The notes: generated by a model not told the origin, from the sequence alone. A stretch of 64,000 nucleotides of DNA from DSXF01 sp964387495 (GCA_964387495.1 CAYLXB010000012.1:1-64000), one strand, 5' to 3'; counted from the first letter of the stretch, positions 8,039 to 16,543 are shown. Numbers and translations are program-made.

Positions 8039-9451
8039 TCATAAAATGATGCCTTCCCCGCGCTTCAAAAACTGGCCTCCCCCGGCCCTGCCCAGCCAGC
8101 GTCCGCCGTCCACGATCAGCCTGCCGCGCAGGAATACTTTTTCAGGGTAGCCGCTCAACTCCCAGCCTTCGTACAGGTTGTAATCCGTGCGCTGCTGGCT
8201 GTGGGCCACACCGTATTTTATTTTCTTGTCCGGGTTCCAAATGACGATATCCGCATCCGCGCCGGGGAGCAGCGCGCCTTTGCGTGGGTACAGCCCGAAG
8301 ATCCTGGCGGGATTGGCGCAGTTGAGGGCCACAAACTGGTTGGTGCTGATCTTCCCGGCTCCCACGCCGCTGGTCCACAACACGGGCAGGCGGTCTCCCA
8401 CCCCCGGCAGGCCGTTGGGGATCCTGGTGAAATCGTCCGCTCCCAGTTCCTTGCCGGGGATGGCAACCGCGGCGCCTTCATAGTTGACCGGCTTGCGCCC
8501 GTCGTAGAAGAAGGGGCAATGGTCCGTGCCAATGGTCTGCACGATACCCTTCTTGAGACCCTCCCACAGCCGGGCGTTATCCTGCGCCGAGCGCATGGGC
8601 GGGGAGCAAATCCACTTGGCCCCATCCGGGCGGCGCAGGTCATCCTCCGTAAAGAAGAGGTACTGCGGGCAGGTCTCGCCCATTACCTTCAGGCCGCGTT
8701 GGCGGGCGTACTCCAGCATGTCCACTTCCCCGGCCGTATTCATGTGGACCAGGTACAGCGGCGCGCCGGCCGTGGCGGCCAGGGCAAACGCCCGCAGGGC
8801 GGCTTCCACCGCGCCCCACCCGGGCCGAGTCCGGGCATGCCACTCGGGCGCGGTATGGCCGGCGGCCAGCGCCTCGGCTACCAGGATGTCGATCACATCG
8901 CCGTTTTCCGCGTGCAGCATCACCAGCATGCCGTTCTCGCGGGCGATGCGTAAAGCCTTGAAAATATTGCCATCGTCCAGGCGCAGGCGGCCATTGTAAG
9001 CGGTGAAGGTCTTGACGGTGGTAATTCCCATCTCCGGCAGGCGGGGCAGTTCTGCCGCGATTTCAGCATTGAACCGGGTCAGGTTCATGTGCGCCGAGTA
9101 ATCCACGGCCGCTTTTTCCGCCTTTTTGTGCCAGGCATCCACGGATTCCCGCAGAGTGGAAAAATCGAAGGAGACGAAGTCGATCACGGTGGTCGTCCCG
9201 CCAAAAGCCGCGGCCTTCGTGCCGGTGTAGTGGTCATCCGAGGAGACTGTGCCGAACATCGGCAGGTCGAGGTGGACGTGGGCATCCACACCGCCGGGAG
9301 TGATGAAATAGCCGCTCGCGTCCAGCAGATCGGCCGAGGGGTGGCGCAGCCCGCTCCCGATTTGGGCGATGGTCTCCCCCTCGATCAGGATGTCGGCCTG
9401 GAACGTCTCGGACGGGGTGATGAGGGTCCCGTTTTGAATGATAAGCGTCAT
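8039..9451 (-). CDS. hydA: Dihydropyrimidinase / D-hydantoinase
   Basis: This 470-residue cyclic amidohydrolase opens dihydropyrimidine or hydantoin rings to N-carbamoyl amino acids. The two metals are held by H58 and H60 in DAHVHLD, a carbamylated Lys (K147 in TTVKTFTAY), H180 in MLHAENGD, H236 in LVHMN and Asp in GTDHCPF. All are present, so the enzyme should be active. No beta-ureidopropionase or dihydropyrimidine dehydrogenase is nearby, so a complete pyrimidine-degradation pathway is not encoded here. Its start overlaps the preceding DUF2270 gene by 4 nt. Confidence 0.93.
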   Translation of the reverse strand: MTLIIQNGTLITPSETFQADILIEGETIAQIGSGLRHPSADLLDASGYFITPGGVDAHVHLDLPMFGTVSSDDHYTGTKAAAFGGTTTVIDFVSFDFSTLRESVDAWHKKAEKAAVDYSAHMNLTRFNAEIAAELPRLPEMGITTVKTFTAYNGRLRLDDGNIFKALRIARENGMLVMLHAENGDVIDILVAEALAAGHTAPEWHARTRPGWGAVEAALRAFALAATAGAPLYLVHMNTAGEVDMLEYARQRGLKVMGETCPQYLFFTEDDLRRPDGAKWICSPPMRSAQDNARLWEGLKKGIVQTIGTDHCPFFYDGRKPVNYEGAAVAIPGKELGADDFTRIPNGLPGVGDRLPVLWTSGVGAGKISTNQFVALNCANPARIFGLYPRKGALLPGADADIVIWNPDKKIKYGVAHSQQRTDYNLYEGWELSGYPEKVFLRGRLIVDGGRWLGRAGGGQFLKRGEGIIL

Positions 9452-10482
9452 GATTCTTCCTCCAGCGGCATAAAACCTTTCCCAAACACACCCTGGGCAG
9501 GGGAGACGACCACAAATGCCTTCGGGTCAGAACCGGCCACCAGGTGCTTGAGCTGTGCAATTTCGGTCACGGTCAGGGCACATAGAAGAACCGAACGCTC
9601 CTGCCCTGTATACATGCCCTTGCCCGGCAGGGCCGTCACGCCCCGCCCCATGCCTTTCAGGATGCTCCGGCTGACCAGTCCGGCCTGACTGGTGATGACC
9701 AGGGCAAGCAGCTGGCGGCGCTGGTGGGTGGGGCGGAACCAGGCACGCAGACTGCCAGGGGCTTTTTCTTGTGCGTCCGCCGCCGGCAGGTCATGGCGCG
9801 GCAGCACCTCGCCGGCAGCCTTTTGCAGGCGCCGGGTGGCCAGCCCGAGCGCAGCCAGCCCGGCATAACCGGCCAGCATGCCGGCCAGCACCCAGATACC
9901 GGGCACCTGTCCAACCTCCGCCCGATCAATGAATTCTTCCCAGGAAAGCGCCGTGCCGGGCAGCAGCCATAAGTGGGCCAGCCAGGCACCGCCCACGATG
10001 CCGTAGATCCACCAGTAGTTGCGGCGCAGGCGCCGGCCAAGTGCTTCCCAGTTGGAAATGGGAAAATCCGGCTGCAGCAGGCTCTCGGCCAGTGACTCGG
10101 CCCATTCCGGCGCCGGGTGGAAGGGCGGCACCAGCATGGCTGCGAAAAAGTCGGTCTCCATCAGCCGGATGCGGTAACTCCACAGCTCGTAATAGCGGTA
10201 ACGGCGCGCTTCGATGACCAGGAACATGGTGACCAGCGCCAGGTTGAGCAGCACCACCGCCGGGCTGCCCTGCTCCTGGCTGAAGGCGAACGAGATGAGT
10301 GCTCCGGTGCTGACCACGGCCCAGTTGGTGGTCGTATCCAGCCGCTGCCGCCAGACATTGGCGCGCTGGACTTCCGCCCGGAACAGGTGCACCATGGCCG
10401 TGGTGAACTCGCTGGCCTTGAGTTCGTAGCCGCGGTAGGTCCATACCGGCTCGGCGGGGCGGGGTTCCTCCTTTTCTACCAT
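9448..10482 (-). CDS. DUF2270 membrane protein with a DUF2179-like C-terminal domain
   Basis: The protein has 344 residues. The N-terminal half matches DUF2270 (MVHLFRAEVQRANVWRQRLD, then paired membrane helices, a basic loop RRYRYYE, and further helices near residues 165 and 200). The last 65 residues resemble the DUF2179 domain at the end of YitT proteins (a GKGMYTG start, then DPKAFVVVSPAQGVFGKGF). The combination suggests a membrane sensor or transporter accessory with a small ligand-binding tail. It overlaps the previous gene by 7 nt and hydA by 4 nt, so translation is coupled. The function is unknown. Confidence 0.65.
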   Translation of the reverse strand: MVEKEEPRPAEPVWTYRGYELKASEFTTAMVHLFRAEVQRANVWRQRLDTTTNWAVVSTGALISFAFSQEQGSPAVVLLNLALVTMFLVIEARRYRYYELWSYRIRLMETDFFAAMLVPPFHPAPEWAESLAESLLQPDFPISNWEALGRRLRRNYWWIYGIVGGAWLAHLWLLPGTALSWEEFIDRAEVGQVPGIWVLAGMLAGYAGLAALGLATRRLQKAAGEVLPRHDLPAADAQEKAPGSLRAWFRPTHQRRQLLALVITSQAGLVSRSILKGMGRGVTALPGKGMYTGQERSVLLCALTVTEIAQLKHLVAGSDPKAFVVVSPAQGVFGKGFMPLEEES

Positions 10483-11030
10483 GTCTCTCCCCCCGGCTCT
10501 TTGATCCCCAGCAGGGCCATCAATACTTCCGGCGGGATATCTGCTTCGGGCAGGTCGGCCTGGTAAAGTTGTGCGTTTTCTGCCCGCTCCCGCAGGGATT
10601 GCCAGAGCAGCTGGCGCTCATCGCTTTGCACGACCAGCTCATTCAATGTCCTGGCTTTTTGCAAGTATTCACCGGTGGTGTACAGGAACGTCAGGCGCTT
10701 CCATTTTTCAGCCAGGATGGGTGGGTCGAGTCTTTCCAATGCGCCGAGCTGGATCTTGAAATATTCTTCCTGTGCGTGGGGGTGCTCCGGTTCATCGCGC
10801 AGCAATTCGGCGCGTGTGGTCAATTCGTGGCCACGCACCGGGGCGATGTATTCGATCCGGGCGCCGCGTTCGCCGAAGGAACCCGGCTGGTAGAAGGCCA
10901 GGTAATCCACCGCCACCACTTTGGGCGCACTGCGGAAGGGAATGCGGTACCAACCCAGCAGGCGGGCGATTTCCAGGTCGCGCGGCATGGGCAGCAGGCA
11001 GACGAGCACGAGCGAAGTAGTTTGCAGCAT
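10476..11030 (-). CDS. Uncharacterised protein, first gene of the hydantoinase operon
   Basis: This 184-residue protein is of a type I do not recognise. It begins with a hydrophobic strand containing LVCLLPMPRDLEIARLLGWYR, then a beta-rich region and a helical acidic C-terminus. It has no signal peptide and no metal motif. I chose the ATG at 11030, although a longer frame begins 18 codons upstream, because that stretch would run through a terminator and a -10 box. It is followed by overlapping DUF2270 and hydA genes. Confidence 0.6.
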   Translation of the reverse strand: MLQTTSLVLVCLLPMPRDLEIARLLGWYRIPFRSAPKVVAVDYLAFYQPGSFGERGARIEYIAPVRGHELTTRAELLRDEPEHPHAQEEYFKIQLGALERLDPPILAEKWKRLTFLYTTGEYLQKARTLNELVVQSDERQLLWQSLRERAENAQLYQADLPEADIPPEVLMALLGIKEPGGETW

Positions 11031-11036
11031 GAGGGT

Positions 11037-11042
11037 ATTATA
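11037..11042 (-). promoter_or_regulatory. -10 box 6 nt before the ATG (predicted leaderless transcript)
   Basis: TATAAT on the minus strand is separated from the ATG at 11030 by only ACCCTC, so transcription should start at the A of the start codon. A weak -35 (TTCAGT) lies 17 nt upstream inside the neighbouring terminator hairpin. No ribosome-binding site is possible. Confidence 0.6.
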
Positions 11043-11044
11043 TA

Positions 11045-11076
11045 CAAAAATGGGGCCAGACTGAATATCTGGCCCC
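11045..11076 (-). terminator. Terminator of the PLP-enzyme gene
   Basis: GGGGCCAGA (11052-11060) pairs with TCTGGCCCC (11068-11076) around a 7-nt loop. On the minus strand ATTTTTGTA follows directly. Confidence 0.85.
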
Positions 11077-11105
11077 GGGAGCAAAATTGGGATTGGAACG
11101 AACTG

Positions 11106-12572
11106 CTAGATCAGTCCGACTTCCTTGTTGAATGCCACGATCAGTTCGTCGATTTCATCTGCCTGTTTCTGGAAACCGGCCCAGTAATCCTGCTGGTACC
11201 ACATCTGCTGGATCTCTTCGTAGGTTTTGCCCTGCTGTTCGACCCAGGTATAGTACTTCAGGTTGTGCACGCGGCGGCGGTCGGTGTAGCGCAGTTCGAG
11301 CATGTTGTCAGTGCTCTGCTGCAACAGCCAGCGGGCATGATCGGCTGCCGCGTTCGTATCGCTGTACTGGCCGAATTCCTGGCGCATTTCTGCCAGCCGC
11401 GATTGGTATAGTTCCATCGAGTCGGTCAGCACGGTCAGGACGATATCGTGTTCGTCCATCTCGTAGTATTTCGCCATCTTGATCGCCGTCAAGACGTTGG
11501 AAATGCCCGAGAAACCCAGCAGGTCGAGCTGGGCCACCAATTTTTCCGGCACACCCTTTTCCACCAGGTAAGCGCGCCCGTCTTCTTCATTAAACAGGCG
11601 GCTGATATTGACCACGGCATTGTCGTCGATCGCCACTACCAGGTCAGTGTTCTTTGTATTGTGGATCCAGGGCACGTGCTTGTCGCCGATGCCTTCGATG
11701 CGGTGGGCGCCAAAGCCGTTCTCCAGCAGGGTGGGGCATTGCAGGGCTTCGCTGGCCGCGATCTTGCTGTCGGGGAAGAGCTGCTTCATGTAATCGCCGC
11801 TGGCGATGGTGCCGGCGGAGCCGGTGGCGGAGGCCATGCCGCGGTAGCGGTCCCCGGATCCCATGACTTTCTTGAGTACTTCTTCCATGGCATGCCCGGT
11901 GATCTCGTAGTGCCACAGGTAATTGCCGAACTCATCGAATTGGTTGAAGATCATCAAATCCTGGCCAGATTTGCGCAGCTCCCAGCACTTGTCGAAGATT
12001 TCCTTGACGTTCGATTCAGAGCCGGGGGTTTTTATGGTTTCACCGGCAATTTTGGAAAGCCAATCAAAGCGTTCCTGTGACATGCCTTCCGGCAGGATCG
12101 CGATCGACTCGCAGGCCAGCAAGGCCGAATCGTAGGCGCCGCCGCGGCAGTAATTGCCGGTCGAAGGCCAGACTGCCTTCTGGGTGGTCGGGTCGAACTG
12201 GCCGGTGACCAGCCGCGGTGCGAGACAGCCAAATGCCGCCCCAACCTTGTGCGCACCGGTGGGGAACCATTTGCCCACCAGGACGATGATGCGGGCCGGA
12301 ACGCCGGTCAGGCTGGAAGGTAGTTCAAGATAATTGACGCTGCCGAACCCGCCGCCTTTGGCCTTTGGCTCGTTATGCCAGGTGATGCGGAACAGGTTGC
12401 GCGGATGCACATCCCACAGCCCGATACCCTTCAATTCCTCCTTGATTTTGGCAGGGATTTTGGACGGATCTTTCATCTGGGCAAAGGTGGGGATGATGAT
12501 GTTGCGCTCACGGGCGCGCTGGATGGCGCGGGCGCGGCGGTCTTTGTGGATTGTCAGGTCGATTTTGGACAT
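11106..12572 (-). CDS. PLP-dependent fold-type II enzyme (cysteine synthase/threonine dehydratase superfamily)
   Basis: This 488-residue enzyme belongs to the tryptophan-synthase-beta fold. The Schiff-base lysine is probably K109 in FPTGAHKVGAAFG. A Gly-rich phosphate loop is seen in ASATGSAGTIASGDY and the conserved STGNYCRGGA segment follows the lysine region. It is longer than O-acetylserine sulfhydrylase (about 310) and belongs to a large, poorly characterised group found in many anaerobes, so the exact substrate (cysteine, threonine or a related amino acid) is open. I chose the ATG at 12572 because of GGAG about 9 nt upstream. It is monocistronic with its own promoter, operator-like palindrome and terminator. 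Confidence 0.8.
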   Translation of the reverse strand: MSKIDLTIHKDRRARAIQRARERNIIIPTFAQMKDPSKIPAKIKEELKGIGLWDVHPRNLFRITWHNEPKAKGGGFGSVNYLELPSSLTGVPARIIVLVGKWFPTGAHKVGAAFGCLAPRLVTGQFDPTTQKAVWPSTGNYCRGGAYDSALLACESIAILPEGMSQERFDWLSKIAGETIKTPGSESNVKEIFDKCWELRKSGQDLMIFNQFDEFGNYLWHYEITGHAMEEVLKKVMGSGDRYRGMASATGSAGTIASGDYMKQLFPDSKIAASEALQCPTLLENGFGAHRIEGIGDKHVPWIHNTKNTDLVVAIDDNAVVNISRLFNEEDGRAYLVEKGVPEKLVAQLDLLGFSGISNVLTAIKMAKYYEMDEHDIVLTVLTDSMELYQSRLAEMRQEFGQYSDTNAAADHARWLLQQSTDNMLELRYTDRRRVHNLKYYTWVEQQGKTYEEIQQMWYQQDYWAGFQKQADEIDELIVAFNKEVGLI

Positions 12573-12601
12573 GTGGGGTAGCTCCTTGCACTGGAAAAGG
12601 A

Positions 12602-12648
12602 AAGTTGTCAGACAACTTGTATTATACCGCATCTGTGGATAGATTCAA
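12602..12648 (-). promoter_or_regulatory. Promoter and GntR-like palindromic operator of the PLP-enzyme gene
   Basis: The minus strand has TTGAAT (12643-12648), 16 nt, TATAAT (12621-12626). The predicted start near 12614 falls inside the perfect inverted repeat AAGTTGTC-A-GACAACTT (12602-12618). Its core, GTC-A-GAC flanked by TT/AA, resembles GntR-family operators. No regulator gene is adjacent. Confidence 0.6.
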
Positions 12649-12785
12649 GTGCCCTGCAAGCCGGCAGGATTGATTTTCCAGGTGCCAGGCGGGATCAAAC
12701 CATTACAAAACTGATGACTGTTTTTAATGTATTTCCCATAATTTCGTTGTATGATAATGACAGATATCCGCTTCTGGTTGATTTG

Positions 12786-12975
12786 AAAGGAGGTGCGTAT
12801 CGAGACACTTAAGGCAAGCTACATTAGAGGAAAGGCCGGGACCCGCTAACCTGGCAGAAACCTGCTGGTTTTCTTCGTCCAGATGCCCCCCGTGGCTCAA
12901 GACGTCTCGTCCCACACTTTCCTCCCCTTATCGGTAAGCCCGGCGGATGGATGCCCTCCATCCGCCCTTTTTTAT
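12786..12975 (+). ncRNA. Candidate structured small RNA (rod-shaped, 6S-like) with intrinsic terminator
   Basis: The 399-nt gap between the divergent/convergent minus-strand genes holds no reading frame, but its plus strand folds as one long imperfect rod. GGAGG (12789-12793) pairs with CCTCC (12921-12925), CGAGAC (12801-12806) with GTCTCG (12904-12909), AGCTAC (12817-12822) with GTGGCT (12892-12897), and GGAC (12839) with GTCC (12877). The apical hairpin runs from AACC (12848) to GGTT (12870) around loop AAAC. A strong plus-strand terminator follows. The rod with internal loops resembles 6S RNA. SRP-RNA, tmRNA and RNase P signatures are absent. A promoter is not clear (TATGAT at 12750 without a good -35). 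Confidence 0.55.
12942..12975 (+). terminator. Intrinsic terminator of the candidate small RNA
   Basis: A perfect 10-bp stem GGCGGATGGA/TCCATCCGCC with loop TGCCC is followed by CTTTTTTATT. The U-tract is on the plus strand although both flanking protein genes are on minus, which implies a plus-strand transcript. Confidence 0.9.
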
Positions 12976-13493
12976 TGTTCCAGGGCGAACGTAACGTGCA
13001 GGGGGCGTATAAGCAGCATGGGGACATGCATGATGCCCATTTGCGGCAGGGCAGGATTGGTGACATCCACCTCGTACAGGGACATCCATGCCACCCGGGA
13101 AGTGGAAATGCTGCTGCCCAGGTCGGTTTTGGCCGAGATCCTGAGTTTGCCCCGGAAGATGAACGAACCCACCAGCATGGTCACCGGTTGCATCAGGCGG
13201 TTGGCCTCGCTTTCATCGTAGTCCAGCGAGTCACGCGCCGGGGGAACCAGGTGAAAGCCGATAGCCAGGGTGGTTGGAAAGTACATTTCCTGGAAGGCCT
13301 GGGATTTCACCGCGCTGGCGGCAATCGTCAGCACGTTTGGTTTGAGCAGGTGGATATACTCCGGTGCCCCATCGGTGCGCAGCCAGGTGCTGACGCGCAC
13401 ACTTTCCTTGACCACGGCCTCCCCGCGGATCAGGGAGTTATGCGTATAGATCATGACCAGGGCGGCCTTTTCATCAGAAGCCAGGGTATACAT
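12972..13493 (-). CDS. Uncharacterised conserved-type protein
   Basis: This 173-residue soluble protein is predicted to be rich in beta strands (segments VMIYTHNSLIRGEAVV, YIHLLKPNVLTI, VGSFIFRGKLRI). It has no signal peptide and no catalytic motif that I recognise. The first strand pair and the G-E-x-V turn faintly recall small RNA-binding or PilZ-like barrels, but this is not enough to assign a family. It has its own promoter with an inverted repeat just downstream of the start site. Its stop codon touches the T-tract of the opposing small-RNA terminator. Confidence 0.55.
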   Translation of the reverse strand: MYTLASDEKAALVMIYTHNSLIRGEAVVKESVRVSTWLRTDGAPEYIHLLKPNVLTIAASAVKSQAFQEMYFPTTLAIGFHLVPPARDSLDYDESEANRLMQPVTMLVGSFIFRGKLRISAKTDLGSSISTSRVAWMSLYEVDVTNPALPQMGIMHVPMLLIRPLHVTFALEQ

Positions 13494-13514
13494 GTGATTA
13501 TTGCCTCATCTGCC

Positions 13515-13544
13515 TGAACGAACGTTCACGCTGTTACGATTATA
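13515..13544 (-). promoter_or_regulatory. Promoter -10 with TetR-like inverted repeat
   Basis: TATAAT on minus (13539-13544) is followed, just past the predicted start near 13532, by the inverted repeat TGAACG-AA-CGTTCA (13515-13528). The GAACG/CGTTC half-sites are typical of TetR-family operators. No good -35 is visible and no regulator is adjacent. Confidence 0.45.
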
Positions 13545-13596
13545 CGCGCCCTTTCCCGCCAGGCCGCGTTGCTGTTTCATTATGCCCGCGCATGGG

Positions 13597-14490
13597 TTAT
13601 TCATACCGGCCAAGTTCCACGTAATACCACGTCCCGGCCCGCATGGCAAAGAACGAAACCATGTTCTGGTTGGGAATCGGGTTGAAGGCGCCGCCGCTGC
13701 AGCAGTAGTAATGTTGCAGGACGTCATAGTCCAGGGGAATTTCCTGACCTTCATAGACCGCGCCAATTTTTCCGTCCCGTTTGAAGAAGTAAAAAGGCCT
13801 GCCCGCCAGGGTCTGGAATTCGAATGCTTCCTCATAGCCGAACTTTTCGTTGAGCAGTTCTCCGTCCATGATGATCTGGCCGGTGGGCATATCACCGCCG
13901 GGGTCAGCCCTGGCAGCTTCCACCACCCAGTGGCCGTCGAATGTCCACAGGCCGCGCAGCAGGGGAACGGGGCCGCCAAACCCCAGGTCCATGATGTAGA
14001 TTTCATCTTTGTCCCGCAGGATCCGCAGGGTGCTTTGCGGGTATACGATGCCGCCGACATTCAGGTTGGTGTCATCCAGCCGGGCATAGAGGGTGCTGCC
14101 GTCCAGTTCGGCGCGCAGCTGGTTGGTGTCGTTGGGATCGAGCTGGGCCAGGGCCGGGTCCGGCAGGTCGCGCTGGCCGGCGCGCAGGGCCAGGATGGCC
14201 TCCTGGCTGCCGCTGACAGGGGTGAATTCGCGGCCTTCGGTGTCAGGAAAGCCGGTTAACGGATATTCCTCCAGCGTCAGCCCATCAGGCAGGGTGAGCG
14301 GAGGCTGGCGCACGCTCGTGAGGACGGTTTCTGTGGGTGTTGGCGGGGGGGGCAGGGTGTCTGCCGGCGCCGGGCTGGGGGAGGCTGTTGCTGCCGGCTG
14401 CATTGCTTCGGTCCCGGGAACCGGTGCAGCCCGGGTTGTACAGGCAGCGGACAGGCATGCCAGCAGGATGAAGGTCAGGAACAGGCGCAT
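13597..14490 (-). CDS. Lipoprotein with Pro/Thr stalk, function unknown
   Basis: The protein has 297 residues with a lipoprotein signal peptide ending in LSAAC (Cys near residue 17). A low-complexity Pro/Ala/Thr stalk runs to about residue 55. A globular beta-rich domain follows (FDGHWVVEAA, DYDVLQHYYCCSGG) that I cannot assign. It is exported and membrane-anchored. I chose the ATG at 14490 because GAGAGG lies 4-5 nt upstream and the signal peptide then starts cleanly. It follows the methyltransferase by 15 nt in a four-gene minus-strand run that begins with the penicillin-binding protein. Confidence 0.65.
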   Translation of the reverse strand: MRLFLTFILLACLSAACTTRAAPVPGTEAMQPAATASPSPAPADTLPPPPTPTETVLTSVRQPPLTLPDGLTLEEYPLTGFPDTEGREFTPVSGSQEAILALRAGQRDLPDPALAQLDPNDTNQLRAELDGSTLYARLDDTNLNVGGIVYPQSTLRILRDKDEIYIMDLGFGGPVPLLRGLWTFDGHWVVEAARADPGGDMPTGQIIMDGELLNEKFGYEEAFEFQTLAGRPFYFFKRDGKIGAVYEGQEIPLDYDVLQHYYCCSGGAFNPIPNQNMVSFFAMRAGTWYYVELGRYE

Positions 14491-14505
14491 GGTGCCTCTC
14501 ATAAG

Positions 14506-15339
14506 TTACTTGACTGCCTCGATCACCAGCATCTGGCTTTGGGAGGCATCGGCTTTACCGACCAGGGATGGATAAAAGGTGATGCTGCCAAAACCGGCTT
14601 CTCCCAGCATGGCTTGAAACCGTTCGGCAGTATATGCCTGCGTGGTGGATGAATACCGGGTGACCTGGGCTGTGGCGGCATCCACAATGTAGTAGCGCTC
14701 GATGGCAGCGGATTGGTCCTCATCCCAGAAACTTTCCATCAGGCACAGGTGGCAGGCCTCCGCAAAGAGTTCGTTTTCGGCGCTGTACCAGGTGGCGGGC
14801 TGGTTGCCCAACTCATAGACGGCCTCGAAGCTGGTGACTTCGAGCAGCAGTTTTCCGCCGGGCTGCAGGGCTGCCCAGGCTTTCTGCAAGATCCGGCATG
14901 CATCCTCCGGCCGGAAAACGTTGAATTCACCGTAAATGAACATGGCCAGATCGAATCCGGTTCCAAAGCCGGCCTGCCGCAGGTCGGCCAGGCTGTAGGT
15001 GCAATTGGCGGAGGCGTGCTGGAGGGCATACTCGATGGAAGCAGGGGAAAAGTCGATGCCATGACAGGTATGGCCGAAGGCTGCCAGTTTGGAGGCATAC
15101 AGGCCCGGCCCGCAGCCCAGGTCGAGAATGCGGGCAGGCTTTCCGGACAGGATGTGGGTGTGGATCCAGGCCGCCTGCCTGTTGATCTTTGCTGTCCGCC
15201 GGCTGGCTGCATCGTGTTTTTGCGAGAGGTGCTCGCGCAGCATGCGGCGGCTGAAGTCCGGGTCGTTCCAGGGGATCTTTTCCCCCTCGGCCCAGGGACG
15301 AGGATTTTTATCGCGATGGTGAAGATCGGTCAGTTTCAT
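14506..15339 (-). CDS. Class I SAM-dependent methyltransferase
   Basis: This 277-residue Rossmann methyltransferase has motif I as ILDLGCGPGLYA, the acidic end of strand 2 as GIDFS, motif III-like LAMFIYGEFN and the LQPGGKLLLEV strand typical of small-molecule methyltransferases. The acceptor is unknown. It lies 16 nt after the PatB-like gene, so a link to sulfur amino acid metabolism is possible but not shown. Confidence 0.85.
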   Translation of the reverse strand: MKLTDLHHRDKNPRPWAEGEKIPWNDPDFSRRMLREHLSQKHDAASRRTAKINRQAAWIHTHILSGKPARILDLGCGPGLYASKLAAFGHTCHGIDFSPASIEYALQHASANCTYSLADLRQAGFGTGFDLAMFIYGEFNVFRPEDACRILQKAWAALQPGGKLLLEVTSFEAVYELGNQPATWYSAENELFAEACHLCLMESFWDEDQSAAIERYYIVDAATAQVTRYSSTTQAYTAERFQAMLGEAGFGSITFYPSLVGKADASQSQMLVIEAVK

Positions 15340-15355
15340 TCTAATCCATTCCGGT

Positions 15356-16543
15356 TCAGGTACCGCGCAGGGCAGCCGACATACGTTCCAGGGCTTCTGC
15401 CAGCGTCTGGCGCGGGCACCCGAAGTTCAAGCGTACGAACCCCTCTCCGCCGGGACCAAAGACTGCCCCCTCGTTCAGCGCCACCCGCGCTTTTTCCAGG
15501 AAAAATTTGTGCGGGGAGCCGGAAATCTGTCCGCTTGCCAGCAGGTCACCGCAGTCAAGCCAGGCCAGATAGGTGGCATTCGGCACGCTGGTGCGGATGC
15601 CGGGCAGGTTTTCGCGCACGTAGCCCACCAGGAAGTCGCGGTTGGCGGCCAGGTAAGCGCACAAGTCAGCCAGCCAGGCGTCACATTCTCCGCCCAGGGC
15701 CGCCTCGGCCGCGATCAGGCTCAGGCTGCTGACGTGCAGGGTCATGCGTTCTGCCTCTGCCTCGAAACGTTTACGCAGGGAAGCCTCAGGGATGATGGCA
15801 AAGCCGCAAAACAGACCGGCTACATTGAAAGTCTTGCTGGGGGCGATCAGGGTGATGGTGCGGGCTTCGATTTCTGGTGAGAGGGTGGCAATCGGCAGGT
15901 GGCGTGCTCCGTCGAGCAGAAGTTCGCTGTGGATTTCGTCCGAGCAGATGATGATATCCTCGGATTCGCAAATCTCAGCCATATGGGTCAGTTCACTGCG
16001 GTTGTAGATCTGGCCGGTGGGGTTGTGCGGCTGGCAGAGCAGGAACATGCGCGTGCAGGCCTCGTCCAGGTTGACCGCGGCTTCGAAGGCATCCCAGTCG
16101 ACTTCATAGTGGAGCGTGCAGGTGTGGTTTACCTGGCGCAGCCGGGCAGTCTGGCGCACCAGCCCGGTGTTCTCATGCACGTGCAGGAAAGGGAAGTAGA
16201 CCGGTGTCTGCATCAGCACACCTTCTTCCGGCGCACAGGCGACACGCGCGGCCACGTTGAACCCGCTTACCAGCCCTGGGATGGCAACCACCATTTCTGG
16301 AGTCACCTGCCAGTTGTAGAGCCGCTGCATGCGTTCTGAAACGATCTTGCATAAGGAGTGGGAAACATCCTCGTATCCGAAAATGCCATGTTCCACTGCA
16401 CGGTGCAGGGCCGCGATCACCGGCTCCGGGGCCGGGAAATCCATGTCAGCCACCCAGAGGGGGAGCACATCGGGGTCATATTGGTTCCATTTGGTGCTGT
16501 GCGATTGGCGGCGGTCCACTAGGCGGTCAAAGTTGCAAGACAT
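15356..16543 (-). CDS. PatB/MalY-type C-S lyase (cystathionine beta-lyase-like aminotransferase fold)
   Basis: This 395-residue PLP enzyme of fold type I belongs to the PatB/MalY group. Recognisable parts are LPLWVADMDFP near the N-terminus, FGYED, the PHNPTGQ motif, CSDEIHSEL and the PLP lysine K237 in APSKTFNVAGL. Family members cleave cystathionine or cysteine conjugates to a thiol, pyruvate and ammonia, and some act as modulators. The ATG at 16543 has AAAGGAG 7 nt upstream. Confidence 0.9.
   Translation of the reverse strand: MSCNFDRLVDRRQSHSTKWNQYDPDVLPLWVADMDFPAPEPVIAALHRAVEHGIFGYEDVSHSLCKIVSERMQRLYNWQVTPEMVVAIPGLVSGFNVAARVACAPEEGVLMQTPVYFPFLHVHENTGLVRQTARLRQVNHTCTLHYEVDWDAFEAAVNLDEACTRMFLLCQPHNPTGQIYNRSELTHMAEICESEDIIICSDEIHSELLLDGARHLPIATLSPEIEARTITLIAPSKTFNVAGLFCGFAIIPEASLRKRFEAEAERMTLHVSSLSLIAAEAALGGECDAWLADLCAYLAANRDFLVGYVRENLPGIRTSVPNATYLAWLDCGDLLASGQISGSPHKFFLEKARVALNEGAVFGPGGEGFVRLNFGCPRQTLAEALERMSAALRGT

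Noticed and set aside
12787..12795. Strong Shine-Dalgarno-like AAGGAGGTG as a gene start
   Set aside because: No start codon with an open frame follows at proper spacing, and the bases pair with 12921-12925 in the RNA fold.
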